Shown here piece by piece: positions 33,536-41,747 of a stretch of 64,000 nt of DNA. A model generated the notes under the pieces. The model made no database searches, had not been told where the DNA came from, and worked only from the letters and a program-made list of their open reading frames with translations. The stretch's first letter is position 1. Every line of letters starts with the position of its first letter. The stretch lies in contig NZ_BMRT01000009.1 in assembly GCF_014648775.1 (NCBI RefSeq), forward strand, positions 1 to 64,000. The letters are read 5' to 3'. Made by a program: the position numbers and the translations under genes. Origin of the DNA: Streptomyces abikoensis. Its GTDB lineage: Bacteria; Actinomycetota; Actinomycetes; Streptomycetales; Streptomycetaceae.

Positions 33536-33790
33536 GCCTTCGACCGTAGTGGCGGAATTCGCGGCAGTCGTCAGACCAGACGGCTGGTTGTCCGTACTCC
33601 TCGGGTCTGACGTGACCGTACGGATGGAGGGGCCAGCGGAACCTTCGGGATCGGCCGGGATCGGCCGGGTCCCTTGACGCAGCCGCCGGTCATTGTCACA
33701 TTCAGCACTGGCAACTTTCGTATGTGGCTTCGCACTTCGGGTACCGCAAACGGAACCGGTCGCGGGACCGGTCGGAGGGTGGCGGTCGGC

Positions 33791-34633
33791 ATGACGAGCT
33801 CGATGAGTACCGCGGAGCTGCGCGGATTCCGGGAGGCGCAGCGGCTCGCGTACGACTGCGCGGAGGCGGTCGCCGCGCGGCTCGTCCCCGGGACGACCGA
33901 GCGCGAGGCGGCCCGGGCGCAGCGGGAATGGCTGCGCGAACGCGGCGTCCGCGACTGGTTCCACCTGCCCTTCGCCTGGTTCGGCGACCGCACGGCCTTC
34001 ACGGGCTTCCGGGTGCCGCTGGACTTCTTTCCCACCGCGCGGCGGCTGGAGCCGGGGATGCCGTTCATCCTCGACCTGGCACCGGTCCACGGCGGTTTCA
34101 CGGCGGACGTCGGCTACGCCGGCTGTCTGGGCGCGAACCCCCTCCACGACCGGATGCTCTCCGATCTCGCCGCCCATCGCGAGCTGATCCTCCGCGAGGT
34201 GCGCGAGCGCCGCCCGCTGCGGGAGATCTACGAGGACGTCGAGCGCCTCATGGTGCGCCAGGGCTACGTCAACCGGCATCGCGCCTATCCCTTCGGTGTG
34301 ATCGCGCACAAGGTGGACCGGCTGCGGGAGCGCCGCTGGTCCCCACGGCTGTTCGGCTTCGGCACCCAGGCCCTCAAGGGCCTCGCCTCCGACGCCCTGC
34401 GCGGCCACCGGGAGGGCTGGTCACCGCTGTGGAGCCCCCACCGCCGCTCCGACCATCCGCCGCGCCCCGGCCTGTGGGCGGTCGAACCCCACCTGGGCTT
34501 CCGGGGCACGGGGGTGAAGTTCGAGGAACTCCTGGTGGTCACCGACTCGCGGGACCCCGAGGAGAGCGCGTTCTGGCTGGACGACGATCTGCCGCACGTG
34601 CGGCGCCGGCAGGAGGAGAGGACGGCCGTATGA
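33791..34633 (+). CDS. M24-family metallopeptidase-like protein
   Basis: A 280-aa protein from ATG 33791 (GGAGGG 11 bases upstream; ATG 33803 also possible). It is a pita-bread protein without the N-terminal creatinase domain. The ligand pattern seems complete: Asp in FILDLAPVHGG and in FTADVGYAG, His in VIAHKVD, Glu in WAVEPHLGF and Glu in KFEELLVV. The usual HGxG around the His is absent, so it may not be a classic aminopeptidase. Its stop overlaps the start of the EphD-like gene (ATGA), suggesting joint function. Confidence 0.8.
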   Translation: MTSSMSTAELRGFREAQRLAYDCAEAVAARLVPGTTEREAARAQREWLRERGVRDWFHLPFAWFGDRTAFTGFRVPLDFFPTARRLEPGMPFILDLAPVHGGFTADVGYAGCLGANPLHDRMLSDLAAHRELILREVRERRPLREIYEDVERLMVRQGYVNRHRAYPFGVIAHKVDRLRERRWSPRLFGFGTQALKGLASDALRGHREGWSPLWSPHRRSDHPPRPGLWAVEPHLGFRGTGVKFEELLVVTDSRDPEESAFWLDDDLPHVRRRQEERTAV

Positions 34634-36417
34634 GCCTGGAGAGCGAGGGCGCGCGCGAGCGCCGGATCACCACGGGCGGGATCGAACTGTGCGTCCTGGA
34701 ACTGGGCGAGCCCGCCGATCCCACGGTCGTGCTGCTGCACGGCTATCCCGACAGCAAGGAGGTCTGGTCCGAGGTCGCCCGGCGGCTGCGCGACCGCTTC
34801 CACGTGGTGCTCTACGACGTGCGGGGCCACGGCCGCTCCACCGCGCCACGACCGCTGCGCGGCGGCTTCACCTTGGAGAAGCTCACCGACGACTTCCTGG
34901 CCGTCGTGGACACCGTGAGCCCCGACGCCCCCGTCCACCTGGTCGGGCACGACTGGGGATCGGTCCAGGGCTGGGAATTCGTCACCGTCGAACGCACCGA
35001 GGGCCGCGTCGCCTCCTTCACCTCCATCTCGGGACCGTCCCTGGACCACTTCGGGCACTGGCTCAAGGAACGGGCCGCACGGCCCACCCCGCGCCGTACG
35101 CTCCAGCTCCTCGGCCAGGGGGCCCGCTCCTGGTACGTCTACGCCCTCCACACCCCCGCCCTGCCGGAGGCCGCCTGGCGCGGACCCCTCGGCAAGCGCT
35201 GGCCCAAGATGCTGGAGCGGCTGGAGAGCCTGCCGCCGCGGACCCCGGCCGGCTACCCGACGGCCTCCCTCCCGGACGACGCCGCCCACGGCGCCTGGCT
35301 CTACCGCGACAACGTACGGGCCAGGCTGCGCCGCCCCCGCACGGACGCCCACGCGCACGTGCCCGTGCAGCTGATCACCCCGACCGGCGACCCCTATCTC
35401 TCCGAGCGCCTCTACGACGACCTGGAGCGCTGGGCCCCCCGGCTGGTGCGGCGCACCCTCACCGCCGGGCACTGGGTACCCCGCACCCGCCCCGACCAAC
35501 TCGCGTCCTGGATAAGCGAATTCGTCACCGCTCAGGAAGCCGCCCGCCACGATGGCCTGCCCGCCCGGGTGCCCACGGGCAAGGGCCCCTACGCCCACCG
35601 GTTCGGCGGACGGCTGGTGTTGATCACGGGCGCAGCGAGCGGCATCGGGCGGGCCACCGCGTTCGCCTTCGCGGAGGCCGGGGCGCGCGTCGTCGCGGTC
35701 GACCGGGACGCGGAGGGCGCGGTCCGCACCGCCGAACTGGCCCGGCTGACCGGAGCCCGGGACGCGTGGGCCGAGTGCTGCGACGTCTCGGACGAGCAGG
35801 CCATGGAGAAGCTGGCCGCCAAGGTCGCCGCCGAGTACGGCGTGGTGGACGTGCTGGTCAACAATGCCGGCATCGGCTTCTCCGGCTCCTTCATGGCCAC
35901 CTCCACCGAGGACTGGCGCAAGGTCCTCGACGTCAATCTGTGGGGCGTCATCCACGGCTGCCGGGCCTTCGGCCGACAGATGGCCGAGCGCGGACAGGGC
36001 GGCCACATCGTCAACACCGCCTCCGCGGCCGCCTTCCAGCCGACCAAGGCCCTCGCCGCCTACGCCACGTCCAAGGCCGGCGTGCTGATGCTCAGCGAAT
36101 GCCTGCGGGCCGAGCTCGCCGGGCAGGGCATCGGGGTCAGCGCGATCTGCCCCGGCATCGTCAACACCGCCATCACGACGAGCGCGGGCTTCGCGGGCGT
36201 CCCGGAAGAGGAACAGCGACGCCTCCAGGAGAAGACCGCCCGCCTCTACGGCAAGCGCAACTACCCGCCGGAGAAGGTCGCCGAGGCGATCCTCCGGGCC
36301 GTGGCCGAGGACCGGCCCGTCGTGCCCGTGGCCCCCGAGGCACACGGCCTGCGCCTCATCTCCCGCTTCGCACCGGCACTGGGCCGCCGCATCGCCCGTA
36401 TCGACCCGCGCCTGTGA
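34630..36417 (+). CDS. EphD-like fusion: epoxide-hydrolase-type alpha/beta hydrolase plus short-chain dehydrogenase
   Basis: A 595-aa two-domain protein. Residues 1-305 are an alpha/beta hydrolase with HGYP (37-40) and the nucleophile elbow GHDWGS (Asp108), the epoxide-hydrolase version. Residues 325-595 are an SDR with TGAASGIG (about 332-339), NNAG and YATSK (about 478-482), all intact for NAD(P) binding and catalysis. The same domain order occurs in mycobacterial EphD, linked to mycolic acid metabolism. Streptomyces lack mycolates, so the substrate here is open, perhaps an epoxy or hydroxy fatty acid. It overlaps the M24-like gene by 4 bases. Confidence 0.9.
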   Translation: MSLESEGARERRITTGGIELCVLELGEPADPTVVLLHGYPDSKEVWSEVARRLRDRFHVVLYDVRGHGRSTAPRPLRGGFTLEKLTDDFLAVVDTVSPDAPVHLVGHDWGSVQGWEFVTVERTEGRVASFTSISGPSLDHFGHWLKERAARPTPRRTLQLLGQGARSWYVYALHTPALPEAAWRGPLGKRWPKMLERLESLPPRTPAGYPTASLPDDAAHGAWLYRDNVRARLRRPRTDAHAHVPVQLITPTGDPYLSERLYDDLERWAPRLVRRTLTAGHWVPRTRPDQLASWISEFVTAQEAARHDGLPARVPTGKGPYAHRFGGRLVLITGAASGIGRATAFAFAEAGARVVAVDRDAEGAVRTAELARLTGARDAWAECCDVSDEQAMEKLAAKVAAEYGVVDVLVNNAGIGFSGSFMATSTEDWRKVLDVNLWGVIHGCRAFGRQMAERGQGGHIVNTASAAAFQPTKALAAYATSKAGVLMLSECLRAELAGQGIGVSAICPGIVNTAITTSAGFAGVPEEEQRRLQEKTARLYGKRNYPPEKVAEAILRAVAEDRPVVPVAPEAHGLRLISRFAPALGRRIARIDPRL

Positions 36418-36502
36418 GCGATCCCCCGCTCCGGGCCGATACCCGCGACGACGGATCCCCGCCCCCACCGAAAGTGATCTCCCGTTCCGGAGGAGCGCCT
36501 TC

Positions 36503-37405
36503 ATGAGAGACAGATACCGAATAGCCCCACGGCGCGTGTCGTTCGACTGGCAGCACACGCCCCTGCACTGGATCCCGGACGAGCCCACGGCCACCCATGT
36601 CATCAACGTCCTCCACCTCCTGCTGCCCGCCGGTGAGCGGTGGTTCGTCAAGGTCTTCAAGGAAGCGTTCCCCCTGGTGCGCGACGAGGCGCTGCTCAAG
36701 GACGTGAAGGGCTTCATGGGACAGGAGTCCACCCACAGCGTCCAGCACTCCTATGTGCTCCGGCACCTCGCCGAACAGGGTCTGGACACCGGCCCGTACA
36801 CCCGGCGCGTCGACTTCCTGTTCGACGTCCTGCTCGGCGACCGTCCCCCGTTCGGCCTGCGACTCTCCGAACGGGAGTGGCTGCGCTTCCGGCTCTCCGT
36901 GATCGCCGCCGTCGAGCAGTTCACCGCCGTCCTCGGCGACTGGGTGCTCCGGGCCGACTCCCTCGACGAGGCCGAACCGGACCCCGTGATGCTGGACCTG
37001 CTGCGCTGGCACGGCGCCGAAGAGGTCGAGCACCGGTCGGTGGCCTTCGACATGTACCAGCACTGCGGCGGCTCGGACCCCGCCCGCTACGCCCGCCGGC
37101 TGCTCGGCATGGCGATCACGGCGCCGGTGCTCTTCTACCTCTGGGGCTGGGGCGCGGGCTATCTGATCCGCCACGACCCCTGGCTGGCGGGCCGGCTGCG
37201 CTACTCCCTGCGCGAGCACAACCGGGCCGTCGCCAAGGGCCTGCTGCCCACCTGGCGGGAGCTGGGCTCGGCCGTCCCCCGCTACGCGCGGCGCTCGTAC
37301 CACCCCTCCCAGGAGGGGTCGCTGCGCAAGGCCCTCGACTACCTGGCTACCTCGCCCGCGGCCCGCGCCGCGGCGGGCGCGGTGGGCCGGGCGGCCCTGT
37401 CCTGA
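36503..37405 (+). CDS. metal-dependent hydrolase family protein (PF10118), ferritin-like
   Basis: A 300-aa helical protein from ATG 36503 after CCGGAGGAG. Carboxylate/His motifs MGQESTHSVQH, VIAAVEQFTAV and WHGAEEVEHRSVAFD resemble diiron sites of the ferritin-like fold. The family (PF10118) is annotated as predicted metal-dependent hydrolases without proven activity. A hydrophobic segment (about 205-225, AITAPVLFYLWGWGAGYL) may touch the membrane. Its position after the EphD-like gene suggests a lipid oxidation or hydroxylation step, by inference. Confidence 0.85.
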   Translation: MRDRYRIAPRRVSFDWQHTPLHWIPDEPTATHVINVLHLLLPAGERWFVKVFKEAFPLVRDEALLKDVKGFMGQESTHSVQHSYVLRHLAEQGLDTGPYTRRVDFLFDVLLGDRPPFGLRLSEREWLRFRLSVIAAVEQFTAVLGDWVLRADSLDEAEPDPVMLDLLRWHGAEEVEHRSVAFDMYQHCGGSDPARYARRLLGMAITAPVLFYLWGWGAGYLIRHDPWLAGRLRYSLREHNRAVAKGLLPTWRELGSAVPRYARRSYHPSQEGSLRKALDYLATSPAARAAAGAVGRAALS

Positions 37406-37444
37406 GCCGTCCCCCGACGGCGGCCTTCCACAAGGAGCACCCCT

Positions 37445-38407
37445 GTGCCGGAACCGGAGTACCGGATCGAGGACCTGGCCCACCACAGCGGAACGACCGT
37501 CCGCACCATCCGCGCCTACCAGGACCGTGGACTGCTGCCCAAGCCGGAGCGGCGCGGCCGGGCCAACGTCTACCGGGACACCCACCTGGCCCGGCTCCGC
37601 CAGATCAGCGGACTCCTCGATCGCGGCTACACCCTCGCCAGCATCAAGGAACTGCTGGACGCCTGGGACACCGGCCGCGGCCTGGGCGGGGTGCTCGGGC
37701 TGGTCGCCGAGATCGACGGACCGTGGTCGGACGAGGAACCCGTCCGGATCACCCGCGCCGAGCTGGACGGACGATTCGGCGGGGCCCAGGACGACGAGGC
37801 CGTCGCGGACGCCGTCGACCTCGGCATCCTGCTCCCGCTGCCCTCCTCGCCCGGCGAGTTCCTGGTACCCAGCCCCCGGGAACTCGCCGTCGCCGCCGAG
37901 CTCCACGCGGCCGGCGTTCCCCTGCCCGCCATCTCGGGACATCTGCGCGAACTGCGTACTCACGTCGAACACATCGCCTCCCGTTTCCTCGACTTCACCA
38001 CCGAACACGTCTTCCAGCAGTTCCTCGACCATCCCCCGACCGACGAGGAGGCCACCGAGGCCGCCTCCCTCGTCCGCCGGCTGCGCCCCCTCGCCCAGCA
38101 GACCGTCGACGCCGAACTCGCGCGCGCCATGCGGACCTTGGCCACCCGGCACCTCCAGCAGCACCTGGACGCATGGGCCCCGGACACCGGCCACGAGCCC
38201 GCCACGCGGCGAACGGCACCGCCCGCCGGGAAGCGGCAGCCCACCGGGGAGCAGCCGCCCGCCCTGGAGCAGGTGACGCTGCCCGCCGCGACCGTGCGGG
38301 CCGTCCGGGCGCTCGTCGGGGCAGAGAACGTCGCGACCTTCATCGCCGCTGCCGCCGAGCGGGAAGTACAGGCCCGCGTCATGGACGGGCTCCTGCCCCG
38401 CCCATGA
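37445..38407 (+). CDS. MerR-family transcriptional regulator
   Basis: A 320-aa protein from GTG 37445, after AAGGAGCACC. The MerR helix-turn-helix occupies the first 70 residues (YRIEDLAHHSGTTVRTIRAY, DRGLLPKPERRGRANVY). The long C-terminal part has no Cys and so is not a metal sensor; it is mostly helical and probably binds a small ligand. It closes the M24/EphD-like/PF10118 run, so it is the likely regulator of that set. Confidence 0.9.
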   Translation: MPEPEYRIEDLAHHSGTTVRTIRAYQDRGLLPKPERRGRANVYRDTHLARLRQISGLLDRGYTLASIKELLDAWDTGRGLGGVLGLVAEIDGPWSDEEPVRITRAELDGRFGGAQDDEAVADAVDLGILLPLPSSPGEFLVPSPRELAVAAELHAAGVPLPAISGHLRELRTHVEHIASRFLDFTTEHVFQQFLDHPPTDEEATEAASLVRRLRPLAQQTVDAELARAMRTLATRHLQQHLDAWAPDTGHEPATRRTAPPAGKRQPTGEQPPALEQVTLPAATVRAVRALVGAENVATFIAAAAEREVQARVMDGLLPRP

Positions 38408-38467
38408 GACCCGAGGAAGCCTGCCCGCCGGGGCCCGTGGACGGTCTCGGCGGTCAGCGATCGGCGG

Positions 38468-39814
38468 TCAGCGGTCAGCGAGCCAGTTGCCGTGGAAGCC
38501 GTAGGGCACCCGCTGGGGCAGATGTATCGCGGCGACGGGTGGCGCGGCAAGATCGTCGGCGTCGAGTATGACCAGGTCGCTCCGGTCGGTGGCGGCGTCG
38601 TACACATAGGTGAGCAGCCAGCCCGGCCCGCCCGGTCGGTCGTCCGCGGGCGCGAAGGCCGCCTCGGCCGGGACGCGCCCGGGCCCGAAGGCGTGGCGGG
38701 CGACGGATCCGGTGCGCAGGTCGTAGCGGAGCAGCTCGCCGGCGGCCCGGCCCGCCCCCGGGCTCTCGGCGACGGTCACGTGCCCGTACCGGGCGGAGTG
38801 CCCGGCCAGCCGGTCGTCGATCCTGGGGAATTCGCAGGGCTGGTCGTCGAGTTGCTCCTCGCGCACCGTGCCCCGGGTCAGGTCGACGGTCCAGCGCCAC
38901 AGCGCGGGCCGAGCCGGCTCGCCGCGCTCGTCGGTGAAGAGACGCGGGTACCGGATGACATGGAGCACGATCCGCTCGCCGTCGGCGTCGCTCTCGTCGT
39001 ACGCGTTGAGCGCGTGGAAGACATAGCAGGGCTCGATCGGCAGCCAGCGGACCGCACCGTACGGATCGTCCCGGCGGAGCGCACCCAGCCGGGCGCCGTG
39101 GTCCGGCCGCCATCTGTAGGGCATGCCCTGCCGGGATCCCGCCCGCTCCTCGTCGAACACCACCGGCAGGTCCATGAAGACGACATGGGCGGAGGTGAGA
39201 TGGAAGTCGTGCATCATCGTGCGCGCCGGCACGTCAACGGGTCTACTGATCGCCAACTCGCCTGCGGCGTCCGCGCGGTGGTAGGTGAGATAGGGCTCCT
39301 CGCGTCCGCCGTATCCGAAGAAGTGCAGCTCCCCGGTGTCGGGGCAGGACTTGGGGTGCGCGGTCATGGGCGTGGCCAGACGGCCACCGAAGTCATGAGG
39401 CCCCACCGTGTCCAGCTCATGCCCCTTCCGCAGGTCCAGCTCGTGCGGGAAGGACGATTCGACCAGGGCGAGAGTACGGCCCGCGTGGCGGATCACGTGG
39501 GTGTTGGCTCGTCCGGCGGCGAGGTCGACGTTGCCCTCCTCGTCACGGAGGGGGGCGCCGTGCGTAAAGGTCGAGGTGCGGACCCAGCGGTTGCGGTAGG
39601 AGGTGGCCCGGCCGCCTTCCAGGCGCACCCCGTGGACCATGCCGTCACCGAGGAACCAGTGGCCGGACGCGGCGTCGTGGGGATTGGGGCCGTTGCGCAG
39701 ATACCAACCGCTGAGCTCGGGCGGGATCGCCCCGGTGACCGGAAGGTCGTGGGCGGTGAGCTCCTCGGCCACCGGCGCGAAGTTGCCGGCGAGATGGGCG
39801 GGCGCGTTCGTCAT
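38468..39814 (-). CDS. carotenoid oxygenase family protein
   Basis: A 448-aa protein from ATG 39814 after GAGGAGACC. The beta-propeller enzyme family uses four His to hold Fe(II): candidates are in TAHPKSCP, MMHDFHLT, CYVFHALNAYDE and the terminal YGFHGNW. RNGPNP near the N-terminus is characteristic. Members cleave double bonds of carotenoids, stilbenes or lignin-type olefins. No carotenoid synthesis genes are in the window. The terminal bases TCAGCG repeat around the stop. Confidence 0.92.
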   Translation of the reverse strand: MTNAPAHLAGNFAPVAEELTAHDLPVTGAIPPELSGWYLRNGPNPHDAASGHWFLGDGMVHGVRLEGGRATSYRNRWVRTSTFTHGAPLRDEEGNVDLAAGRANTHVIRHAGRTLALVESSFPHELDLRKGHELDTVGPHDFGGRLATPMTAHPKSCPDTGELHFFGYGGREEPYLTYHRADAAGELAISRPVDVPARTMMHDFHLTSAHVVFMDLPVVFDEERAGSRQGMPYRWRPDHGARLGALRRDDPYGAVRWLPIEPCYVFHALNAYDESDADGERIVLHVIRYPRLFTDERGEPARPALWRWTVDLTRGTVREEQLDDQPCEFPRIDDRLAGHSARYGHVTVAESPGAGRAAGELLRYDLRTGSVARHAFGPGRVPAEAAFAPADDRPGGPGWLLTYVYDAATDRSDLVILDADDLAAPPVAAIHLPQRVPYGFHGNWLADR

Positions 39815-39846
39815 CGTGCGGTCTCCTCGGATTCGTGGGGTTCTCG

Positions 39847-40407
39847 TCAGGCGTCGCCGCGCGGGGCCATCCGGGCGCGGGCCCGCTCGGGGTAGCGGGC
39901 GGTGAACATCGCGGGCAGCACGAACCCGGCGACCTGGAGCGGGATGGACACCCCGGAGCCGAGGTTCTCGGCGTACACGGCGGTCAGCGCGGCGGCGGTC
40001 AGCGTGAACGCCACCGCCCAGGCGGCCGTGATCACCACGTTGATCCGGCGGAAGACCGTGGTGTGCCACACCTCCGGCGGGGCCTGGCGCTTGGCGATGC
40101 CCGTGGTGAAGGGGCGCCCGACGGCCAAGGTCGCCCACGCGGTCACGGCGAGCCAGCCCAGCGCGAGGGCGCCGCCGTAGTGCCGCAGGCCGCTGTGAGG
40201 AAGGGAGAAGGCCACGGCGGTGAGGGCGACGAAGAAGGCGGCCGTACTGCTCTCGAGTATCAGCGAGTCGGCCGCGGCGCCCGACCGGCGCTCCACCACC
40301 AGCAGCGCCACCGCCACCACCAGAGCGGTGACCGCCGCCCACTGCCAGCCGAAGGAGGAGACGGCCGCGAAAGCGATCCAGGGGGTGAAGCCGCGCAGAT
40401 AGTTCAT
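39847..40407 (-). CDS. integral membrane protein of unknown function
   Basis: A 186-aa protein from ATG 40407 with GAGGGAGATC upstream. Five or six membrane helices are visible, ending in a basic tail (TARYPERARARMAPRGDA). It is 32 bases upstream of the carotenoid oxygenase gene on the same strand, so both probably form an operon facing the PadR gene. No family is recognised. Confidence 0.8.
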   Translation of the reverse strand: MNYLRGFTPWIAFAAVSSFGWQWAAVTALVVAVALLVVERRSGAAADSLILESSTAAFFVALTAVAFSLPHSGLRHYGGALALGWLAVTAWATLAVGRPFTTGIAKRQAPPEVWHTTVFRRINVVITAAWAVAFTLTAAALTAVYAENLGSGVSIPLQVAGFVLPAMFTARYPERARARMAPRGDA

Positions 40408-40515
40408 GGAGATCTCCCTCAGACGATCCGGCCAGGCCCTTGGCCGGCCCACCCGTGCGTCGGCCCCGTCGACCGACATTCCAACTCCGACATGTCAAAA
40501 CTAGAAGGTCCTCCC

Positions 40516-40543
40516 TTGACGTGTCAAGAGTGGAATGTAGGGT
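40516..40543 (+). promoter_or_regulatory. promoter with inverted-repeat operator before the padR gene
   Basis: TTGACG (40516-40521) and TAGGGT (40538-40543) are 16 bases apart and place transcription start at about the ATG (40550), so the message would be leaderless. TTGACGTGTCAA (40516-40527) is a near-perfect inverted repeat over the -35, and GACATGTC lies at 40489-40496. These sites in the 142-base divergent gap are good candidates for PadR binding controlling both directions. Confidence 0.6.
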
Positions 40544-40549
40544 GGGGTC

Positions 40550-41176
40550 ATGAGCCTGAGACACGCGCTGCTGGGACTGCTCTCCGACCGCCCCGCCAGT
40601 GGGTACGACCTGATGAGGCGCTTCGAGACCTCGCTCTCCAACGTGTGGCCGGCCACCCAGAGCCAGGTCTACGGCGAGTTGGGCAAGCTCGCGAAGGGCG
40701 GGCTGCTCGAGGTGGCGGCGGAGGGCCCGCGCGGCCGCAAGGAGTACGCCATCACCGACGAGGGCCTGGCCGAGCTGCACCGCTGGCTCACCGAGACCCA
40801 GCCGGAGCGGATGCGCCGCAGCGAGGCGATGCTGCGGGTCTTCTTCCTCGACCAGCTCACCCCGGTGGAAGCCTTCACCTACCTTTCCACCGAGGCCGAG
40901 CGGGCCGCCGGCCGGCACGAGGCCCTGGAGCGGCTGGAGAAGTCCGTCGAGTGGGACGAGGGCCCGCTGTCGGTCAACGGCCGCCTCGCCCTGGAGTACG
41001 GCCTGCGCTTCACCGCGATGTACGAGGAGTGGGCACGCTGGGCCGCGGCGCAGGTCGAGGCCCGCTCCGGGCAGGACCTGACGCGCTCAGAGCCCGGGGG
41101 CGCCCCACACCGGGAACCAGCGGCCCAGGTCCTCCTCGATCCGCAGGTCGTCGGCGAGCAGAGCCCTGACCTGTAG
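40550..41176 (+). CDS. PadR-family transcriptional regulator
   Basis: A 208-aa protein starting at ATG 40550 without ribosome site, consistent with leaderless expression. The winged helix is typical (RHALLGLLSDRPASGYDLMRRFE, YGELGKLAKGGLLEV, GRKEYAITDEG). The C-terminal dimerisation helices extend to about residue 175. The last 30 residues are Pro-rich, unlike the family, and are encoded on the strand opposite the end of pspAB, so they may reflect a lost stop codon. It likely controls the divergent membrane protein/carotenoid oxygenase genes. Confidence 0.9.
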   Translation: MSLRHALLGLLSDRPASGYDLMRRFETSLSNVWPATQSQVYGELGKLAKGGLLEVAAEGPRGRKEYAITDEGLAELHRWLTETQPERMRRSEAMLRVFFLDQLTPVEAFTYLSTEAERAAGRHEALERLEKSVEWDEGPLSVNGRLALEYGLRFTAMYEEWARWAAAQVEARSGQDLTRSEPGGAPHREPAAQVLLDPQVVGEQSPDL

Positions 41177-41686
41177 TTCCAGCTCGTTGTCCCGCTTGCC
41201 CGCCGCGTCGGCCCCGCCCCCGTCGGCCACCGGCGCGAAGGGGTAGAAGGTGCCCCGCTTGTAGAGGTAGACCAGGGCGAGCGGGCGACGCTCCTCGTCG
41301 CGGAATCCCATCAGCGAGCAGAGCAGCTGGGGGCCGAACCCGCCTTCCTGCAGCAGGGTGTTCACCGCGTGCAGGTCGTTGACCAGGGCGGCCGTGTCGT
41401 CCAGGGGCCGTCGGGCCAGCAGCCAGGTGTACCCGTAGGTGTCCCGGCTGAACTCCACGGGGGCGCCGCCCTGTTCGGTGTCGGCGTCCAGGAGTTCCCC
41501 GACGTCCCGCCGGATCCGGTCGAACGCTCCTCCTTCGACGCTGGCGAAGCACACCGAGCCCAGCCCGGTCGGGGTGAACCCGGCTCCGGCCCGCAGTGTC
41601 ACGGCGGCGGAAGGCAGGCCGAACAGCTGGTCGAGGTCGGGGCGGACCGGTTTGCTGCGGCCGAGAATCACATCCAGGAAGCCCAC
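41087..41686 (-). CDS. pspAB: PspA-associated protein PspAB
   Basis: A 199-aa protein from GTG 41686 (GGGAGACG upstream). MGFLDVILGRSKPVRPDLDQLFGLPSAAVTL and VNDLHAVNTLLQEGGFGPQLLCSL are the hallmarks I know for PspAB. It is associated with the phage-shock/envelope-stress system of actinobacteria, and it is next to htpX as in other genomes. PspA itself is not in the window. The last 90 bases overlap the padR gene in the opposite direction. Confidence 0.85.
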   Translation of the reverse strand: MGFLDVILGRSKPVRPDLDQLFGLPSAAVTLRAGAGFTPTGLGSVCFASVEGGAFDRIRRDVGELLDADTEQGGAPVEFSRDTYGYTWLLARRPLDDTAALVNDLHAVNTLLQEGGFGPQLLCSLMGFRDEERRPLALVYLYKRGTFYPFAPVADGGGADAAGKRDNELELQVRALLADDLRIEEDLGRWFPVWGAPGL

Positions 41687-41747
41687 GGGCGGCGTCTCCC
41701 TCCGCGTCGTCGGTCACGGGTCACGGGGCTGCAAGCCAGGAGGCAGG

